Shown: in pieces, positions 7,672 to 16,389 of the stretch
Numbering within the stretch: the stretch's first letter is position 1
Layout of the letters: every line of letters begins with the position of its first letter
Assembly (NCBI RefSeq): GCF_015209965.1
Contig: NZ_MU158689.1
Location: forward strand, 512,648-576,647
DNA: 64,000 nt
DNA from: Sphingobacterium pedocola
GTDB lineage: Bacteria > Bacteroidota > Bacteroidia > Sphingobacteriales > Sphingobacteriaceae
Direction: 5' to 3'
Made by a program: the position numbers and the translations under genes
Notes under the pieces: model-generated
What the model was told of the DNA's origin: nothing
Databases searched by the model: none
Seen by the model: the letters and a program-made list of their open reading frames with translations, nothing else

Positions 7672-8814
7672 CTATTTCCAGGACTTCTGTTTTTTGCTAC
7701 GGTTAAAAATACCATTGAAACAGATGTAAAAATAAAAAAATAAGTCTAAAATGGGTAGCCAAAGTAAAAGGTCTTTCACCGCCAATTTTGAATAAATGGG
7801 GTTAAATACAATAAGCTGAAGAAGTAAACGGAGGAGGTATGCTGCGAGTGCGAAATACCACATCGATGGATAAGATGTTAAGCAGACGATCAACATCAGA
7901 TAAAACGCAATAGCTGTGAACAGTTGCGTTCCGAGCATATACTGATGTTTTTTCTTATAGGCAATGGAAGCTCCCGCATGTCGGGCTTTCTGTTTATAAT
8001 AACTTTTCCACGTATTCTTAGCTAACGAATATAGATGTGCATCGGGATGTATAGCAATATTTACATTCTTTCTGGTTGCATTGTGATTGACGAATAGATC
8101 ATCATCACCCGATTTAATATGCATGTGCGCGTTAAAGCCTTTACCTTTGAAGAATAAAGCCTTGGTATAAGCTAGGTTTCGACCCACCCCCATATAGGTG
8201 TTTCTCTGCAGGGCATAAGAAAGATAACTCATAGCGGTGTGCGCCGTCTCAAAGCGAATCAGCTTATTTAAAAATCCCTTGGTTTTGAAATAAGGGGAGT
8301 AACCTAATATGATTTCTTTCCCTTTGGTAAAGGCACCCGCTATTTCGCTAAGCCAATGTATGCTTTGTGGTTCACAATCTGCATCGGTCAATAATAAATG
8401 GTCGTATTGTGCCGCCTTGATGCCCATGGTCAAAGCAAATTTTTTGCTGTGCTTAAGTTTGATATGCTCTTTAATCTCGACAATCTTGAGATGGGTGTAT
8501 TTTCTTTCAAAATCCTGAAGTACCCATTTGGTTTCGTCATCGGAGCAATCGTTTACGACAATCACCTCAAAATTGGCGTAATCTTGTTGTAATATGACGG
8601 GTAAGAAGTTCTTTAGGTTTTCTTGTTCGTTTCGGGCACAAATAATAACTGAAACAGGAATAATGGCAGGAGTTTCTTTGAAGGATCTCACCTTATAACG
8701 TGCCAATCGGCTATAGATAAACAATAAATAATAAAGCTGGAAAGCAAGGAATAAACCTAGTCCTCCGTAGAGAATATGCGGGAGATTTATTAAAATATCT
8801 GTTTTATAATCCAT
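7672..8814 (-). CDS. Membrane-anchored family 2 glycosyltransferase
   Basis: A 380-residue GT2 enzyme. An N-terminal membrane helix (residues about 10-33) leads to a GT-A domain with PVSVIICARNEQENL (nucleotide-sugar binding), VVNDCSDDET and TDADCEP (the DxD-type metal site), then GDDDLFVN, and two or three C-terminal membrane helices (about 290-370). This topology is shared with processive or lipid-linked GT2 enzymes of the envelope; donor and acceptor cannot be read. I use the ATG at 8814 rather than 8826 because a TATCTTTG promoter element (minus strand, 8824-8831) overlaps the upstream ATG. Confidence 0.85.
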   Translation of the reverse strand: MDYKTDILINLPHILYGGLGLFLAFQLYYLLFIYSRLARYKVRSFKETPAIIPVSVIICARNEQENLKNFLPVILQQDYANFEVIVVNDCSDDETKWVLQDFERKYTHLKIVEIKEHIKLKHSKKFALTMGIKAAQYDHLLLTDADCEPQSIHWLSEIAGAFTKGKEIILGYSPYFKTKGFLNKLIRFETAHTAMSYLSYALQRNTYMGVGRNLAYTKALFFKGKGFNAHMHIKSGDDDLFVNHNATRKNVNIAIHPDAHLYSLAKNTWKSYYKQKARHAGASIAYKKKHQYMLGTQLFTAIAFYLMLIVCLTSYPSMWYFALAAYLLRLLLQLIVFNPIYSKLAVKDLLLWLPILDLFFYFYICFNGIFNRSKKQKSWK

Positions 8815-8823
8815 AAGACGGTT

Positions 8824-8831
8824 CAAAGATA
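8824..8831 (-). promoter_or_regulatory. TAnnTTTG promoter element for the GT2 gene
   Basis: It reads TATCTTTG on the minus strand. Transcription would begin about 4 nt before the ATG at 8814, so the mRNA leader is very short. Confidence 0.5.
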
Positions 8832-8968
8832 AGGCGTTCTTTCAATATATTCGACGGCTGGCGTTAAGATTTGCTAATTAAATGTTCTAGATGTCGTCGG
8901 CTCAAAATTTTATAGTATTTTTGCGCTTGATTTAATGTGGTTATCTAAGAATATTATCAATGCACATT

Positions 8969-9092
8969 TTGTCATACTGACTACAGGAATTGCCAATCAT
9001 TCATGCAATGAAATTCCAGTATGAATGAATAGCGGTCTAAACGACATAGAATTAGAAGTGTTTAGATATTTCTGCAAGCCTCAGTATGACAA
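8969..9092. repeat. Small palindromic element with 12-bp terminal inverted repeats
   Basis: A 124-bp element bounded by TTGTCATACTGA at 8969-8980 and its perfect reverse complement at 9081-9092. Inside is a second inverted pair (TCTAAAC and GTTTAGA, near 9035 and 9060), and GGAATT/AAATTCC arms near 8990 and 9010, so it can fold as nested hairpins. It has the build of a MITE or REP-like element. It separates an upstream TATTTTTG element (8916-8923) from the tgt gene. The remainder of the 8827-9147 gap holds nothing else I can identify. Confidence 0.7.
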
Positions 9093-9108
9093 GATAAAAG
9101 CGTTAATC

Positions 9109-9116
9109 TACTTTTG
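9109..9116 (+). promoter_or_regulatory. TAnnTTTG promoter element for tgt
   Basis: TACTTTTG lies 31 bp upstream of the ATG at 9148 and just outside the palindromic element at 8969-9092. Confidence 0.5.
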
Positions 9117-9147
9117 GACGACTTCATTAAAAATCTTTTAAATATAT

Positions 9148-10278
9148 ATGAACTTTACGCTTCAAGCACAAGATAAACTTTCCCAGGCCCGCGCGGGGGT
9201 GATGGAGACAGCTCACGGAAAGATAGAAACCCCGATATTTATGCCTGTAGGTACTGCAGGGACGGTAAAAGCGGTACATCAGCATGAGCTGGTCAATGAT
9301 ATTCAGGCACAGATCATCCTAGGTAATACCTATCATCTGTATCTACGTCCGGGATTAGATGTTTTGCATAAAGCCGGCGGTTTGCATAAATTTAATGGAT
9401 GGGACAGACCGATTCTTACGGATTCGGGCGGATATCAAGTTTATTCCTTGACGGAGGTTCGGAAAATAAAGGAAGAAGGCGTCACTTTTCGTTCACATAT
9501 AGATGGCTCAAAGCATTTGTTTACCCCGGAAAACGTGATGGATACCCAACGTATCATCGGCGCAGATATTATTATGGCTTTTGATGAATGTACTCCCTAT
9601 CCCTGTGATTATAACTATGCGCGCCGTTCACTGGATATGACACATCGTTGGCTAAAGCGTTGTTGCGACCGCTTTGATAGCACCGATCCAATATATGGAT
9701 ACGACCAAACTTTATTTCCGATTGTGCAAGGCTCCGTTTATAAGGATTTGCGCGAAAAATCTGCTGAAGTCATTGCCTCTTTTGAGCGGGAAGGAAATGC
9801 GATAGGCGGACTGTCGGTGGGCGAACCTGCGGAAGAAATGTACGCCATGACAGAAGTTGTTACCAAAATTCTCCCCTACGAAAAGCCCCGTTATTTGATG
9901 GGTGTAGGTACGCCTATTAATATATTGGAGAATATAGCATTAGGTATTGATATGTTTGATTGTGTTATGCCGACGCGTAATGCCCGTAATGGCATGCTTT
10001 TCACACGGAATGGTATTATTAATATCAAAAATGAAAAGTGGAAAGATGATTTTTCAGCCATAGAGGCAGAAAGTGACCTTATGATGGATCAAGTGTATTC
10101 TAAAGCTTATCTTAGACATCTAATTCGATCACAGGAAATTTTAGGTGCGCAGATTGCATCTTTGCATAATTTACATTTTTATCTTTGGTTGGTAAAAGAG
10201 GCCAGAGAAAAGATTATTGCGGGAACTTTCTATGACTGGAAAGAAAAAATGGTTAAGGTTCTAGGTGTTAGACTTTAG
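9148..10278 (+). CDS. tgt: Queuine/preQ1 tRNA-ribosyltransferase
   Basis: A 376-residue tRNA-guanine transglycosylase, which swaps G34 for a queuosine precursor in GUN-anticodon tRNAs. Family motifs are clear: MPVGTAGTVKAV, LGNTYHLYLRPG, TDSGGYQVYSL with the first catalytic Asp, IGGLSVGEP, MGVGTPINI and GIDMFDCVMPTRNARNG with the nucleophilic Asp. At about residues 305-318, where most bacterial enzymes carry the CxCxxC part of a zinc site, this protein reads EAESDLMMDQ and has no cysteines, although the following YSKAYLRHL is kept. Overall length is normal, so the fold is likely intact. Confidence 0.96.
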   Translation: MNFTLQAQDKLSQARAGVMETAHGKIETPIFMPVGTAGTVKAVHQHELVNDIQAQIILGNTYHLYLRPGLDVLHKAGGLHKFNGWDRPILTDSGGYQVYSLTEVRKIKEEGVTFRSHIDGSKHLFTPENVMDTQRIIGADIIMAFDECTPYPCDYNYARRSLDMTHRWLKRCCDRFDSTDPIYGYDQTLFPIVQGSVYKDLREKSAEVIASFEREGNAIGGLSVGEPAEEMYAMTEVVTKILPYEKPRYLMGVGTPINILENIALGIDMFDCVMPTRNARNGMLFTRNGIINIKNEKWKDDFSAIEAESDLMMDQVYSKAYLRHLIRSQEILGAQIASLHNLHFYLWLVKEAREKIIAGTFYDWKEKMVKVLGVRL

Positions 10279-10329
10279 GGGTTAGAGACCAGATAAGTTT
10301 TTTTAACCGAGCTCATCGAAAATAATTTT

Positions 10330-10337
10330 TACTTTTG
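10330..10337 (+). promoter_or_regulatory. TAnnTTTG promoter element for the LptG-type permease
   Basis: TACTTTTG lies 17 bp upstream of the ATG at 10355, inside a TACTTTTGATTTTTGACTTT sequence that resembles, in reverse complement, the sequences upstream of accD and ccmF. Confidence 0.5.
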
Positions 10338-10354
10338 ATTTTTGACTTTGTAAG

Positions 10355-11437
10355 ATGAATATCATTGATCGCTACATCATTAAAAAATATTTAACTACAT
10401 TCCTATTTACGGTAGGGATCTTTGTTGTCGTCATCGTCGTGTTTGATGTATCCGAGAAGTTAGATGATTTTTTGAAGAATAAAGCATCGATGTCGGAGGT
10501 CTTCTTTCAATATTATGCAATGGGTAGCGTACCTTTCTTTCTGAATATGCTTACTCCATTGATTAATTTTATTGCCGTTATCTTTTTCACTTCTAAGATG
10601 GCAGATCAAACCGAGATCGTACCCATTTTGAGTGGCGGAATGAGTTTCAATCGCTTTTTGAGACCATTTATGATCTCTGCTTGCATCGTTTTTGCATTTA
10701 CATTAGTTTCCAATCTCTACATACTCCCTTACACTAATAAACTCAAAGTAAAATTCGAGAATATATATGTGCATCCGCATAAAGTTAATTCTTCGAAGCA
10801 ATCTACCCATATGCAGATAGACTCAAATACCTATGTATATATTGATAATTTTGATACAAAGCGTGCTGTAGGTTATAACTTTGTAATGGAAAAGTTTGAT
10901 GAAAATGAATTGACCGAAAAACTTATGGCCGACCGTGTTACATGGGATTCTGTTTCGAGTAAGTGGCGTATAGAAAATTACACCAATCGCATCATAAAAG
11001 GATTAGATGAAGAAATGCTCAAAGGAGAAAGTCGAGATACTACGTTAGATATGAAGCCGCAAGATTTTGAGGCCTATGAAAACATCTTCACAGCGATGGA
11101 CACGAGAGAGCTTGAGGAGCGTATACGCAAAGAGGAAATCCGTGGTACCGGTATGATGAATGATCTCCTGTTGGAAAAATACAAGCGTTGGATTAATCCT
11201 TTTTCTGCTTTTATTTTGACGCTGATGGGTGTTTCGCTTTCATCCAAAAAAGTGCGCGGGGGAATCGGTTTAAGTTTGGGGATAGGCATCGGCTTGAGTT
11301 TTGCATATCTCGTGTTTAATCAGTTTTCTACTATGTTTGCCTTGAAAGGGGGGTTACCACCTCTTTTAGCTGTACTCATTCCGAATGTTACATTCTTGAT
11401 TTTAGGTCTTGTCTTATTGGTTAAGGCACCGAAATAA
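10355..11437 (+). CDS. lptG: LptF/LptG-family (YjgP/YjgQ) LPS export permease
   Basis: A 360-residue inner-membrane protein of the LptFG family, which with LptB2 extracts LPS from the inner membrane. It has three N-terminal membrane helices (the first begins IIDRYIIKKYLTTFLFTVGI, the family signature), a periplasmic beta-jellyroll-like region of about residues 115-270, and three C-terminal helices. The conserved short ELEERI-type segment precedes the fourth helix. lptB lies about 30 kb away in this window and no second permease is seen. Whether this one is LptF or LptG cannot be settled by eye. The DMT transporter follows 8 bp downstream. Confidence 0.85.
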   Translation: MNIIDRYIIKKYLTTFLFTVGIFVVVIVVFDVSEKLDDFLKNKASMSEVFFQYYAMGSVPFFLNMLTPLINFIAVIFFTSKMADQTEIVPILSGGMSFNRFLRPFMISACIVFAFTLVSNLYILPYTNKLKVKFENIYVHPHKVNSSKQSTHMQIDSNTYVYIDNFDTKRAVGYNFVMEKFDENELTEKLMADRVTWDSVSSKWRIENYTNRIIKGLDEEMLKGESRDTTLDMKPQDFEAYENIFTAMDTRELEERIRKEEIRGTGMMNDLLLEKYKRWINPFSAFILTLMGVSLSSKKVRGGIGLSLGIGIGLSFAYLVFNQFSTMFALKGGLPPLLAVLIPNVTFLILGLVLLVKAPK

Positions 11438-11445
11438 TTTTTAAT

Positions 11446-12357
11446 ATGTTATTATCTGCACGTAATCGTAATTTGCTGATCCTGCATTTTACGGTTCTTA
11501 TTTGGGGATTCACGGGCGTTTTAGGTGGATTGATTTCTGTCTCGGCTTTGCACTTGGTTTGGTATCGGGTGCTATTAGCCGCTTTGGCCTTATTGGTATA
11601 TTTCCAGATAACTAACAAATCAATTATCGCTTCGCAACGGGAAATTTTTAAATTTATGGGAGTAGGCGTTATTGTCGGCCTTCATTGGGTGTTGTTTTTC
11701 CACTCCATTAAAATATCTACTGTTTCAGTCACCTTGGTTACGCTTTCATCCGTTACGTTGTTTACAGCTGTCCTTGAACCTATCATAAATAGATCAAAAA
11801 TTTCCGTCACTGATGTGCTGATCGGTTTGGTTATTATTTTTGGTATTTATCTGATATTTAAGTTTGAATTTCAATATCTCTGGGGAATTATTTTTGGTTT
11901 GTTATGCGCCTTTTGTGCAAGTATATTTTCCATTCTCAATGCGCGAATGGTTAAGCATTCTAGTCCCACTATTATTACCTTTTATGAGATGATAGGTGCT
12001 TTTTTTGGTGTTTCCGTTATCATGCTCTTTAAAGGAGAATTTACCGATGAGATGATACTCTCCAATTCCGATTGGGCATATCTTATCCTATTGGGAGTGG
12101 TGTGTACAGCCGTGGCATATGTATTGGGTGTGGCGGTGATGAAAGAATTGAGCGCCTTTACCGTGGCACTGACTACGAATATGGAGCCAGTTTACGGAAT
12201 TATTTTAGCTGTGTTGATTTTTGGGAAAAAAGAAGAAATGAGTACCGGATTCTATGTTGGTGCATTGGTCGTGCTAAGCGCCGTGTTTATTTATCCTTAC
12301 ATCAAAACTAAGATTGAAAACAGACAAAAGCAACTCGTTAATCGGAAGCTTCATTAA
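11446..12357 (+). CDS. EamA/DMT-family membrane transporter
   Basis: A 303-residue protein with ten predicted membrane helices in two EamA repeats. The first repeat starts LILHFTVLIWGFTGVLGGL and the second begins near LWGIIFGLLCAFCASIFSI. The pattern NMEPVYGIILAVLIFGKK is typical of the C-terminal repeat. Members export amino acids, metabolites or act as permeases of unknown substrate. It is 8 bp behind the LptG-type gene on the same strand and probably shares its transcript. The substrate is unknown. Confidence 0.85.
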   Translation: MLLSARNRNLLILHFTVLIWGFTGVLGGLISVSALHLVWYRVLLAALALLVYFQITNKSIIASQREIFKFMGVGVIVGLHWVLFFHSIKISTVSVTLVTLSSVTLFTAVLEPIINRSKISVTDVLIGLVIIFGIYLIFKFEFQYLWGIIFGLLCAFCASIFSILNARMVKHSSPTIITFYEMIGAFFGVSVIMLFKGEFTDEMILSNSDWAYLILLGVVCTAVAYVLGVAVMKELSAFTVALTTNMEPVYGIILAVLIFGKKEEMSTGFYVGALVVLSAVFIYPYIKTKIENRQKQLVNRKLH

Positions 12358-12395
12358 AGCAAGGTTGGTATAAATTGAAGGGGGATAATAAAAAC

Positions 12396-12866
12396 GAAGG
12401 ATTTTCTTAATCGATTTCTCTGTCGCTCAAGCCGCGACTGGCTCATCCTTTTTTTCCTAAAAAAAGGATGCAAAAAAATCGTCGCTGTACCCATTTTCCA
12501 GAATGGCTAGTGCCTCCTCCTGCTATCGGCAAATGGCTAAGGCGACATTTGTCGTAGATGTAAGGACTGTGCATTTCTGTTATGAAAGCTAAGTGTTCGG
12601 CGAATTGAAAAAGGACGGCCTTAGCGGATTTGGACGTGCAGGCAGCGGATGATGTGTTGCTGAAACGTACAATTAGCACTTAACCAAGCAGATCTCAGCC
12701 TTTGATTTGGGGAAGAGCGCTGGAGGCCTAAGAGCTGCGCGCTGCATCATCGCGTCGCCGGAACGACAAATACGGTATAAGCCTTGATTTTTGTTAAACT
12801 TTTTATCAAGAAAAAGTTTAGGCCATGTCGCGGCCCAAGCGACAAACTGTATAAAATAAACCTTCT
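12396..12866 (+). repeat. Mosaic repeat family, copy 3
   Basis: It begins GAAGGATTTT and ends AAACCTTC, imperfect inverted termini of the family. It carries the core hairpin module (about 12480-12555), the AGCGGATTTGGACGTGCAGG module with downstream CTAAGAGCTGCGCGCTGCAT, and the AAACTTTTTATCAAGAAAAA module near the right end. It lacks the GAATTCC module of copies 4 and 7. It fills most of the 580-bp gap between the DMT gene and the end of the mrp operon. I see nothing else in that gap. Confidence 0.82.
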
Positions 12867-12936
12867 TTAAAATTAACCCTCCTCCTCTCTAAGCCAAACG
12901 AAGTGAAGTCACCGAAGGTAAAATTCGCTGTATCCG

Positions 12937-13362
12937 TTATTTTGTTTCTTCCTCGGTATCTGCGATGTTGTCTTCTTCCGGGGCTCTGGGAGGGTCAGCT
13001 TTTTCGGGATCCGATTCCAATTCGTGGGTTTCTTTGTTGTACATACCCTCCAATTCATCTATAATTGTGCCTTTCCAGAGCGGTGTATTTGAAAAATAGG
13101 AAGCACGACCTATCATGTGTGCTGCAATTGGCGAAGTAATGAACAGAAAAAAGATGATTGCGATCGCTTTTGTGGTAACAGATATATCCGGAAATATGAT
13201 TGCCGCACATAGTAATAATAGTCCTACGCCCAATGTAGAGGCTTTTACCGTTACGGATAAACGCAAATAAAAGTCTGGCATACGTAGGATACCTAAGGAA
13301 GCGAAGAAAATAGACAGGGCTCCGATCGTACTAATAATAGCTATAAAAATATCACTCATCAT
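12937..13362 (-). CDS. mrpG: Mrp Na+/H+ antiporter subunit G
   Basis: A 141-residue small subunit of the Mrp/Mnh complex. It has three membrane helices in the first 100 residues, with the family sequence LGILRMPDFYLRL and TSPIAAHMIGRASY. The tail after about residue 108 is hydrophilic and strongly acidic (EEDNIADTEEE), longer than the usual MrpG of about 110-120 residues. I start it at 13362 so that it overlaps the mrpF stop by a few bases, as the other genes in the operon do. It is the last gene of the mrpABCDEFG operon. Confidence 0.92.
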   Translation of the reverse strand: MMSDIFIAIISTIGALSIFFASLGILRMPDFYLRLSVTVKASTLGVGLLLLCAAIIFPDISVTTKAIAIIFFLFITSPIAAHMIGRASYFSNTPLWKGTIIDELEGMYNKETHELESDPEKADPPRAPEEDNIADTEEETK

Positions 13363-13624
13363 TTCGTTTTTCAATATAGTAGGAAAATGCAATGGTGCCT
13401 AGAAAGGCGATTAGTGCCAATATAATAGCAACGTCCAAGAGTACCTTTTGATTAGATCGAATGGTAAATACAGTAATAATACCAATACCTATTGTAATGA
13501 TTAGATCCAGTGCGACCACACGATCTACGACATGTGGCCCTTTCAAGAGCCGGACAAAGACCAAGATAATAGATATGGTCAATATCGGCAATATAACGTA
13601 ATCAAAGTAAGTTTCTAATGTCAT
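13352..13624 (-). CDS. mrpF: Mrp Na+/H+ antiporter subunit F
   Basis: A 90-residue three-helix subunit. The family motif is clear: VRLLKGPHVVDRVVALDLI around residues 24-42, with DVAIILALIAFLGTIAFSYYIEKR at the end. MrpF forms part of the membrane core of the complex, which exchanges Na+ for protons. Its start overlaps the mrpE stop by 4 bp (ATGA), a sign of translational coupling. Confidence 0.94.
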   Translation of the reverse strand: MTLETYFDYVILPILTISIILVFVRLLKGPHVVDRVVALDLIITIGIGIITVFTIRSNQKVLLDVAIILALIAFLGTIAFSYYIEKRNDE

Positions 13625-14097
13625 CGCAAAATCTCTAGTAATCTTCTTTCTAAGCCTGTTTTTGTTTCTCTAACGAATGTCTCTGCGTTTTCCAGGTACA
13701 TAACGTGTATATACATTGTTTGTTTATCCTCACTAATATCTAATATTAAGGTGCCGGGTGTCAAGGATATCATCGTTGAAAGCAAATTGATCTCGAATTC
13801 TGTCCTAGCATTCAAGGGGTACCTAACTACACCAGGCTTCATAAAATACTTTGGTGTCATCACATCATAAGCCACTTGTAGGTTTGCTCTCACCATTTGG
13901 TAGAGGAAATACAGTACAAAGCTCAGAATCTTGGGGACGCGATAAAAATAACGTTGATCGATGTCATTTCGATTCATTATCCAAAGCACGAAAAAGCCAA
14001 GTAAAAAGCCAAAGACAAAATTCGTATAATACATGGAGCCCGTCAATGCTACCCAAATAAAAGACAGCAAGAGGTTCATTAAAAACTGTTTTATCAT
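13621..14097 (-). CDS. mrpE: Mrp Na+/H+ antiporter subunit E
   Basis: A 158-residue MrpE protein. Two to three membrane helices at the N-terminus are followed by the typical cytoplasmic half with RANLQVAYDVMTP, PGVVRYPLNARTEFEINLLS and MISLTPGTLILDIS. The length fits the family. It lies 4 bp after mrpD and overlaps mrpF by 4 bp. Confidence 0.95.
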   Translation of the reverse strand: MIKQFLMNLLLSFIWVALTGSMYYTNFVFGFLLGFFVLWIMNRNDIDQRYFYRVPKILSFVLYFLYQMVRANLQVAYDVMTPKYFMKPGVVRYPLNARTEFEINLLSTMISLTPGTLILDISEDKQTMYIHVMYLENAETFVRETKTGLERRLLEILR

Positions 14098-14101
14098 ATC
14101 G

Positions 14102-15610
14102 TTAATTTTGTTTTCCTAAAACTGCTTCCACATAAGGTTGCGTATTTATAAGTTGATCCGATATCTTATCGACCAATTGCACGATTGTTTCCGCGTTAAG
14201 TCCTATGTATAATGTCACTATCGCCAGTATACCGACGGGTAGAATGAGTAATATTTTACGGATCAACGGTAGGGGCTCAAATTTGTTTTCTACTTCTACG
14301 TCCTTAGGGACATCTTTCCAGAACACTTCGGACCACATCTTAGCAATAACGTACATCGTTACAAAACTACCTATGATCAGCGCGATTGCAAAAGCGTATT
14401 GTTGTTGCGTAAAGGCTTCCTGAAATAAATATATTTTAGGCCAAAAGCCCGATAATGGAGGAATACCAACCAATGAAAATAATACCAATGCAATCAATAG
14501 CGATATTTTTGGATATTCCGCATAGATTCCACCAAGGCTCTTCATGTCCATCGTTCCCCGCAGCTGTCTGATCACCCCGGCGATGAGGAACATATTCGTT
14601 TTTACGACGATATCGTGTATAAGGTAAAAGATAGTTCCCATTAACGCGACTTTGGTAAACATAGCGATACCGCCGACCATAAATCCGATATGACAAACGA
14701 TCAGGTAAGAAAATAGTCTCCGTATATTGGTTTTTATTAAGGCACCCAAAGCGCCAGTAATGACTGTAAATATAGCCATACCCATGAGTAGGTTTTGGGT
14801 AAACGAATCCAACACAAAGATTAGGCTGAATATTCGGATGATTGCATAGATGCCCACTTTCGTCAAGAGGCCACCAAAGGTGGCCGCTACGGCAGACGGC
14901 GGGGTGTGATAAGATGAGGGTAGCCAATAATACAATGGAAAAACAGCTGATTTGATCCCGAAACCAATTAAAAAGAAACAGGCTGTAATCCCGACCAGAT
15001 ATTGGTTTTGTACCTGTGTTATTTTTATAGACAGATCCGCCATATTCAGCGTTCCCGTTATCCCGTACAGTATTCCAATGCCGGTCAGAAAAAAGGTGGA
15101 AGCCAGAATGTTCATGGCCATGTATTTTACGGCTCCTTCGAGTTGGGCTTTCCGCCCTCCCAGTGTCATGAGCACGAAAGATGAGATGATGATGACCTCA
15201 AACCATACATACAGGTTGAAAATATCTCCCGTTAAAAAAGCGCCATTTAATCCCATCAACAGAAAATGAAAAATAGGAAAATAGCCGTAGAGCATACGCT
15301 GTCGGTTTAATCCAGTCGATGAAAAAATAGAAACGGCGAATCCTGCAATTGAAGTCAATAATACCAATGTAACGCTGAGTAGATCGGCCACGAACACAAT
15401 GCCGAATGGTGCTTCCCAATTTGAAGCATTCATTGTCAATATACCGTTATTATATACTTTCGTGAAGAGTCTGATGGCGAGCATTAACCCTAAAAAGCTG
15501 CCACCCACACTGATAAAACGCTGAGTAACGGTCTTTCGCCAGGCAACGAGCTGAAGTATTGCTGAAAAGAGATGTATAAAAACGGGTGCTAAAATGTGAT
15601 TGTCTATCAT
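14102..15610 (-). CDS. mrpD: Mrp Na+/H+ antiporter subunit D (complex I NuoN/M-like)
   Basis: A 502-residue polytopic protein with about 14 membrane helices, homologous to the antiporter-like subunits of respiratory complex I. The conserved region FGIKSAVFPLYYWLPSSYHTPPSAVAATFGGLLTKVG contains the key lysine, and GIPPLSGFWPK carries the second. An early glutamate in a helix (YVWFEVIIISSFVL) matches the proton-pathway Glu. It overlaps mrpC by 4 bp. The length is normal. Confidence 0.96.
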   Translation of the reverse strand: MIDNHILAPVFIHLFSAILQLVAWRKTVTQRFISVGGSFLGLMLAIRLFTKVYNNGILTMNASNWEAPFGIVFVADLLSVTLVLLTSIAGFAVSIFSSTGLNRQRMLYGYFPIFHFLLMGLNGAFLTGDIFNLYVWFEVIIISSFVLMTLGGRKAQLEGAVKYMAMNILASTFFLTGIGILYGITGTLNMADLSIKITQVQNQYLVGITACFFLIGFGIKSAVFPLYYWLPSSYHTPPSAVAATFGGLLTKVGIYAIIRIFSLIFVLDSFTQNLLMGMAIFTVITGALGALIKTNIRRLFSYLIVCHIGFMVGGIAMFTKVALMGTIFYLIHDIVVKTNMFLIAGVIRQLRGTMDMKSLGGIYAEYPKISLLIALVLFSLVGIPPLSGFWPKIYLFQEAFTQQQYAFAIALIIGSFVTMYVIAKMWSEVFWKDVPKDVEVENKFEPLPLIRKILLILPVGILAIVTLYIGLNAETIVQLVDKISDQLINTQPYVEAVLGKQN

Positions 15611-15963
15611 ATATCTTCCTCTTCGGGCGTATTTAAGTCATCTAAATCATCTGAATTTACGAGGGCGTAAACTCGTTTTAATAATACTATTGCAAATGCC
15701 GTCAGACCAAAGCTGATCACAATTGCGGTTAAAATTAGGGCTTGTGGAATTGGGTCGGCAAAAGCGTCCTGAAACAACTTCGCATTTTCGTCTATTACCG
15801 GTGGTTTCCCTTTGGTAATACCGCCAAGTAAAAAAATCAAAATATTGGTGCCGCTTCCGAGAAGCATGATTCCCAAAAGAAGTTTCACCATACTTCTGCG
15901 AAGTATCATGTATACACCTGCTGCATACAGCAGGCCTAAGAGAACTATTAATAATAACTCCAT
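15607..15963 (-). CDS. mrpC: Mrp Na+/H+ antiporter subunit C (NuoK-like)
   Basis: A 118-residue NuoK-like subunit with three membrane helices. The sequence LLGIMLLGSGTNILIFLLGG and the DPIPQALILTAIVISFGLTAFAIVLL stretch are diagnostic. The C-terminal tail is acidic (DDLDDLNTPEEEDI). It overlaps its neighbours mrpB and mrpD by one and four bases. Confidence 0.95.
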   Translation of the reverse strand: MELLLIVLLGLLYAAGVYMILRRSMVKLLLGIMLLGSGTNILIFLLGGITKGKPPVIDENAKLFQDAFADPIPQALILTAIVISFGLTAFAIVLLKRVYALVNSDDLDDLNTPEEEDI

Positions 15964-16388
15964 TAGTCTTTTTCGGTTATGTTGTTTAAAGAAATGGTGA
16001 ACAGGATCGTCAATATCACACCGATAACGACCAAATAAACTCCTAGATCAAAAAATAAGGAAGATCCGATCATACCGATTACAGGGATTGATTGCTCGAA
16101 CCATAATCCCGTCATTGGAGGAAGTCCAAAAAGCATGGGAGCGGTTAAACTCGTCGCCGATATCCCCAGCCCCATCGGAATTAACGATAAGGGTTTTCGT
16201 CTTAAAATTTTCATGGTAGCTTCCGTTCCATTAGCAAAACTATGCAAGACGAATGCGATCGATGCCACTAGGCCACCAACAAATCCTCCGCCGGGATAAT
16301 AATGTCCACGGAGCAGTAGAAAAAAAGAGAATAGTAAGAGAATAGGAAGTAAGTACTTCGTAGCTGATTGTAATATAGGACTTCGCAT
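15963..16388 (-). CDS. mrpB: Mrp Na+/H+ antiporter subunit B
   Basis: A 141-residue MrpB subunit with four membrane helices. The motif GHYYPGGGFVGGLVASIAFVL is typical, as is the ending FDLGVYLVVIGVILTILF. It starts one base after the mrpA stop and touches mrpC, so translation is tightly coupled. Confidence 0.95.
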   Translation of the reverse strand: MRSPILQSATKYLLPILLLFSFFLLLRGHYYPGGGFVGGLVASIAFVLHSFANGTEATMKILRRKPLSLIPMGLGISATSLTAPMLFGLPPMTGLWFEQSIPVIGMIGSSLFFDLGVYLVVIGVILTILFTISLNNITEKD

Positions 16389-16389
16389 A

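Noticed and set aside
14436..14927. A 163-codon open frame antisense or out of frame within mrpD
   Set aside because: It is a shadow frame of mrpD, which has full-length homology motifs on the same strand in another phase.
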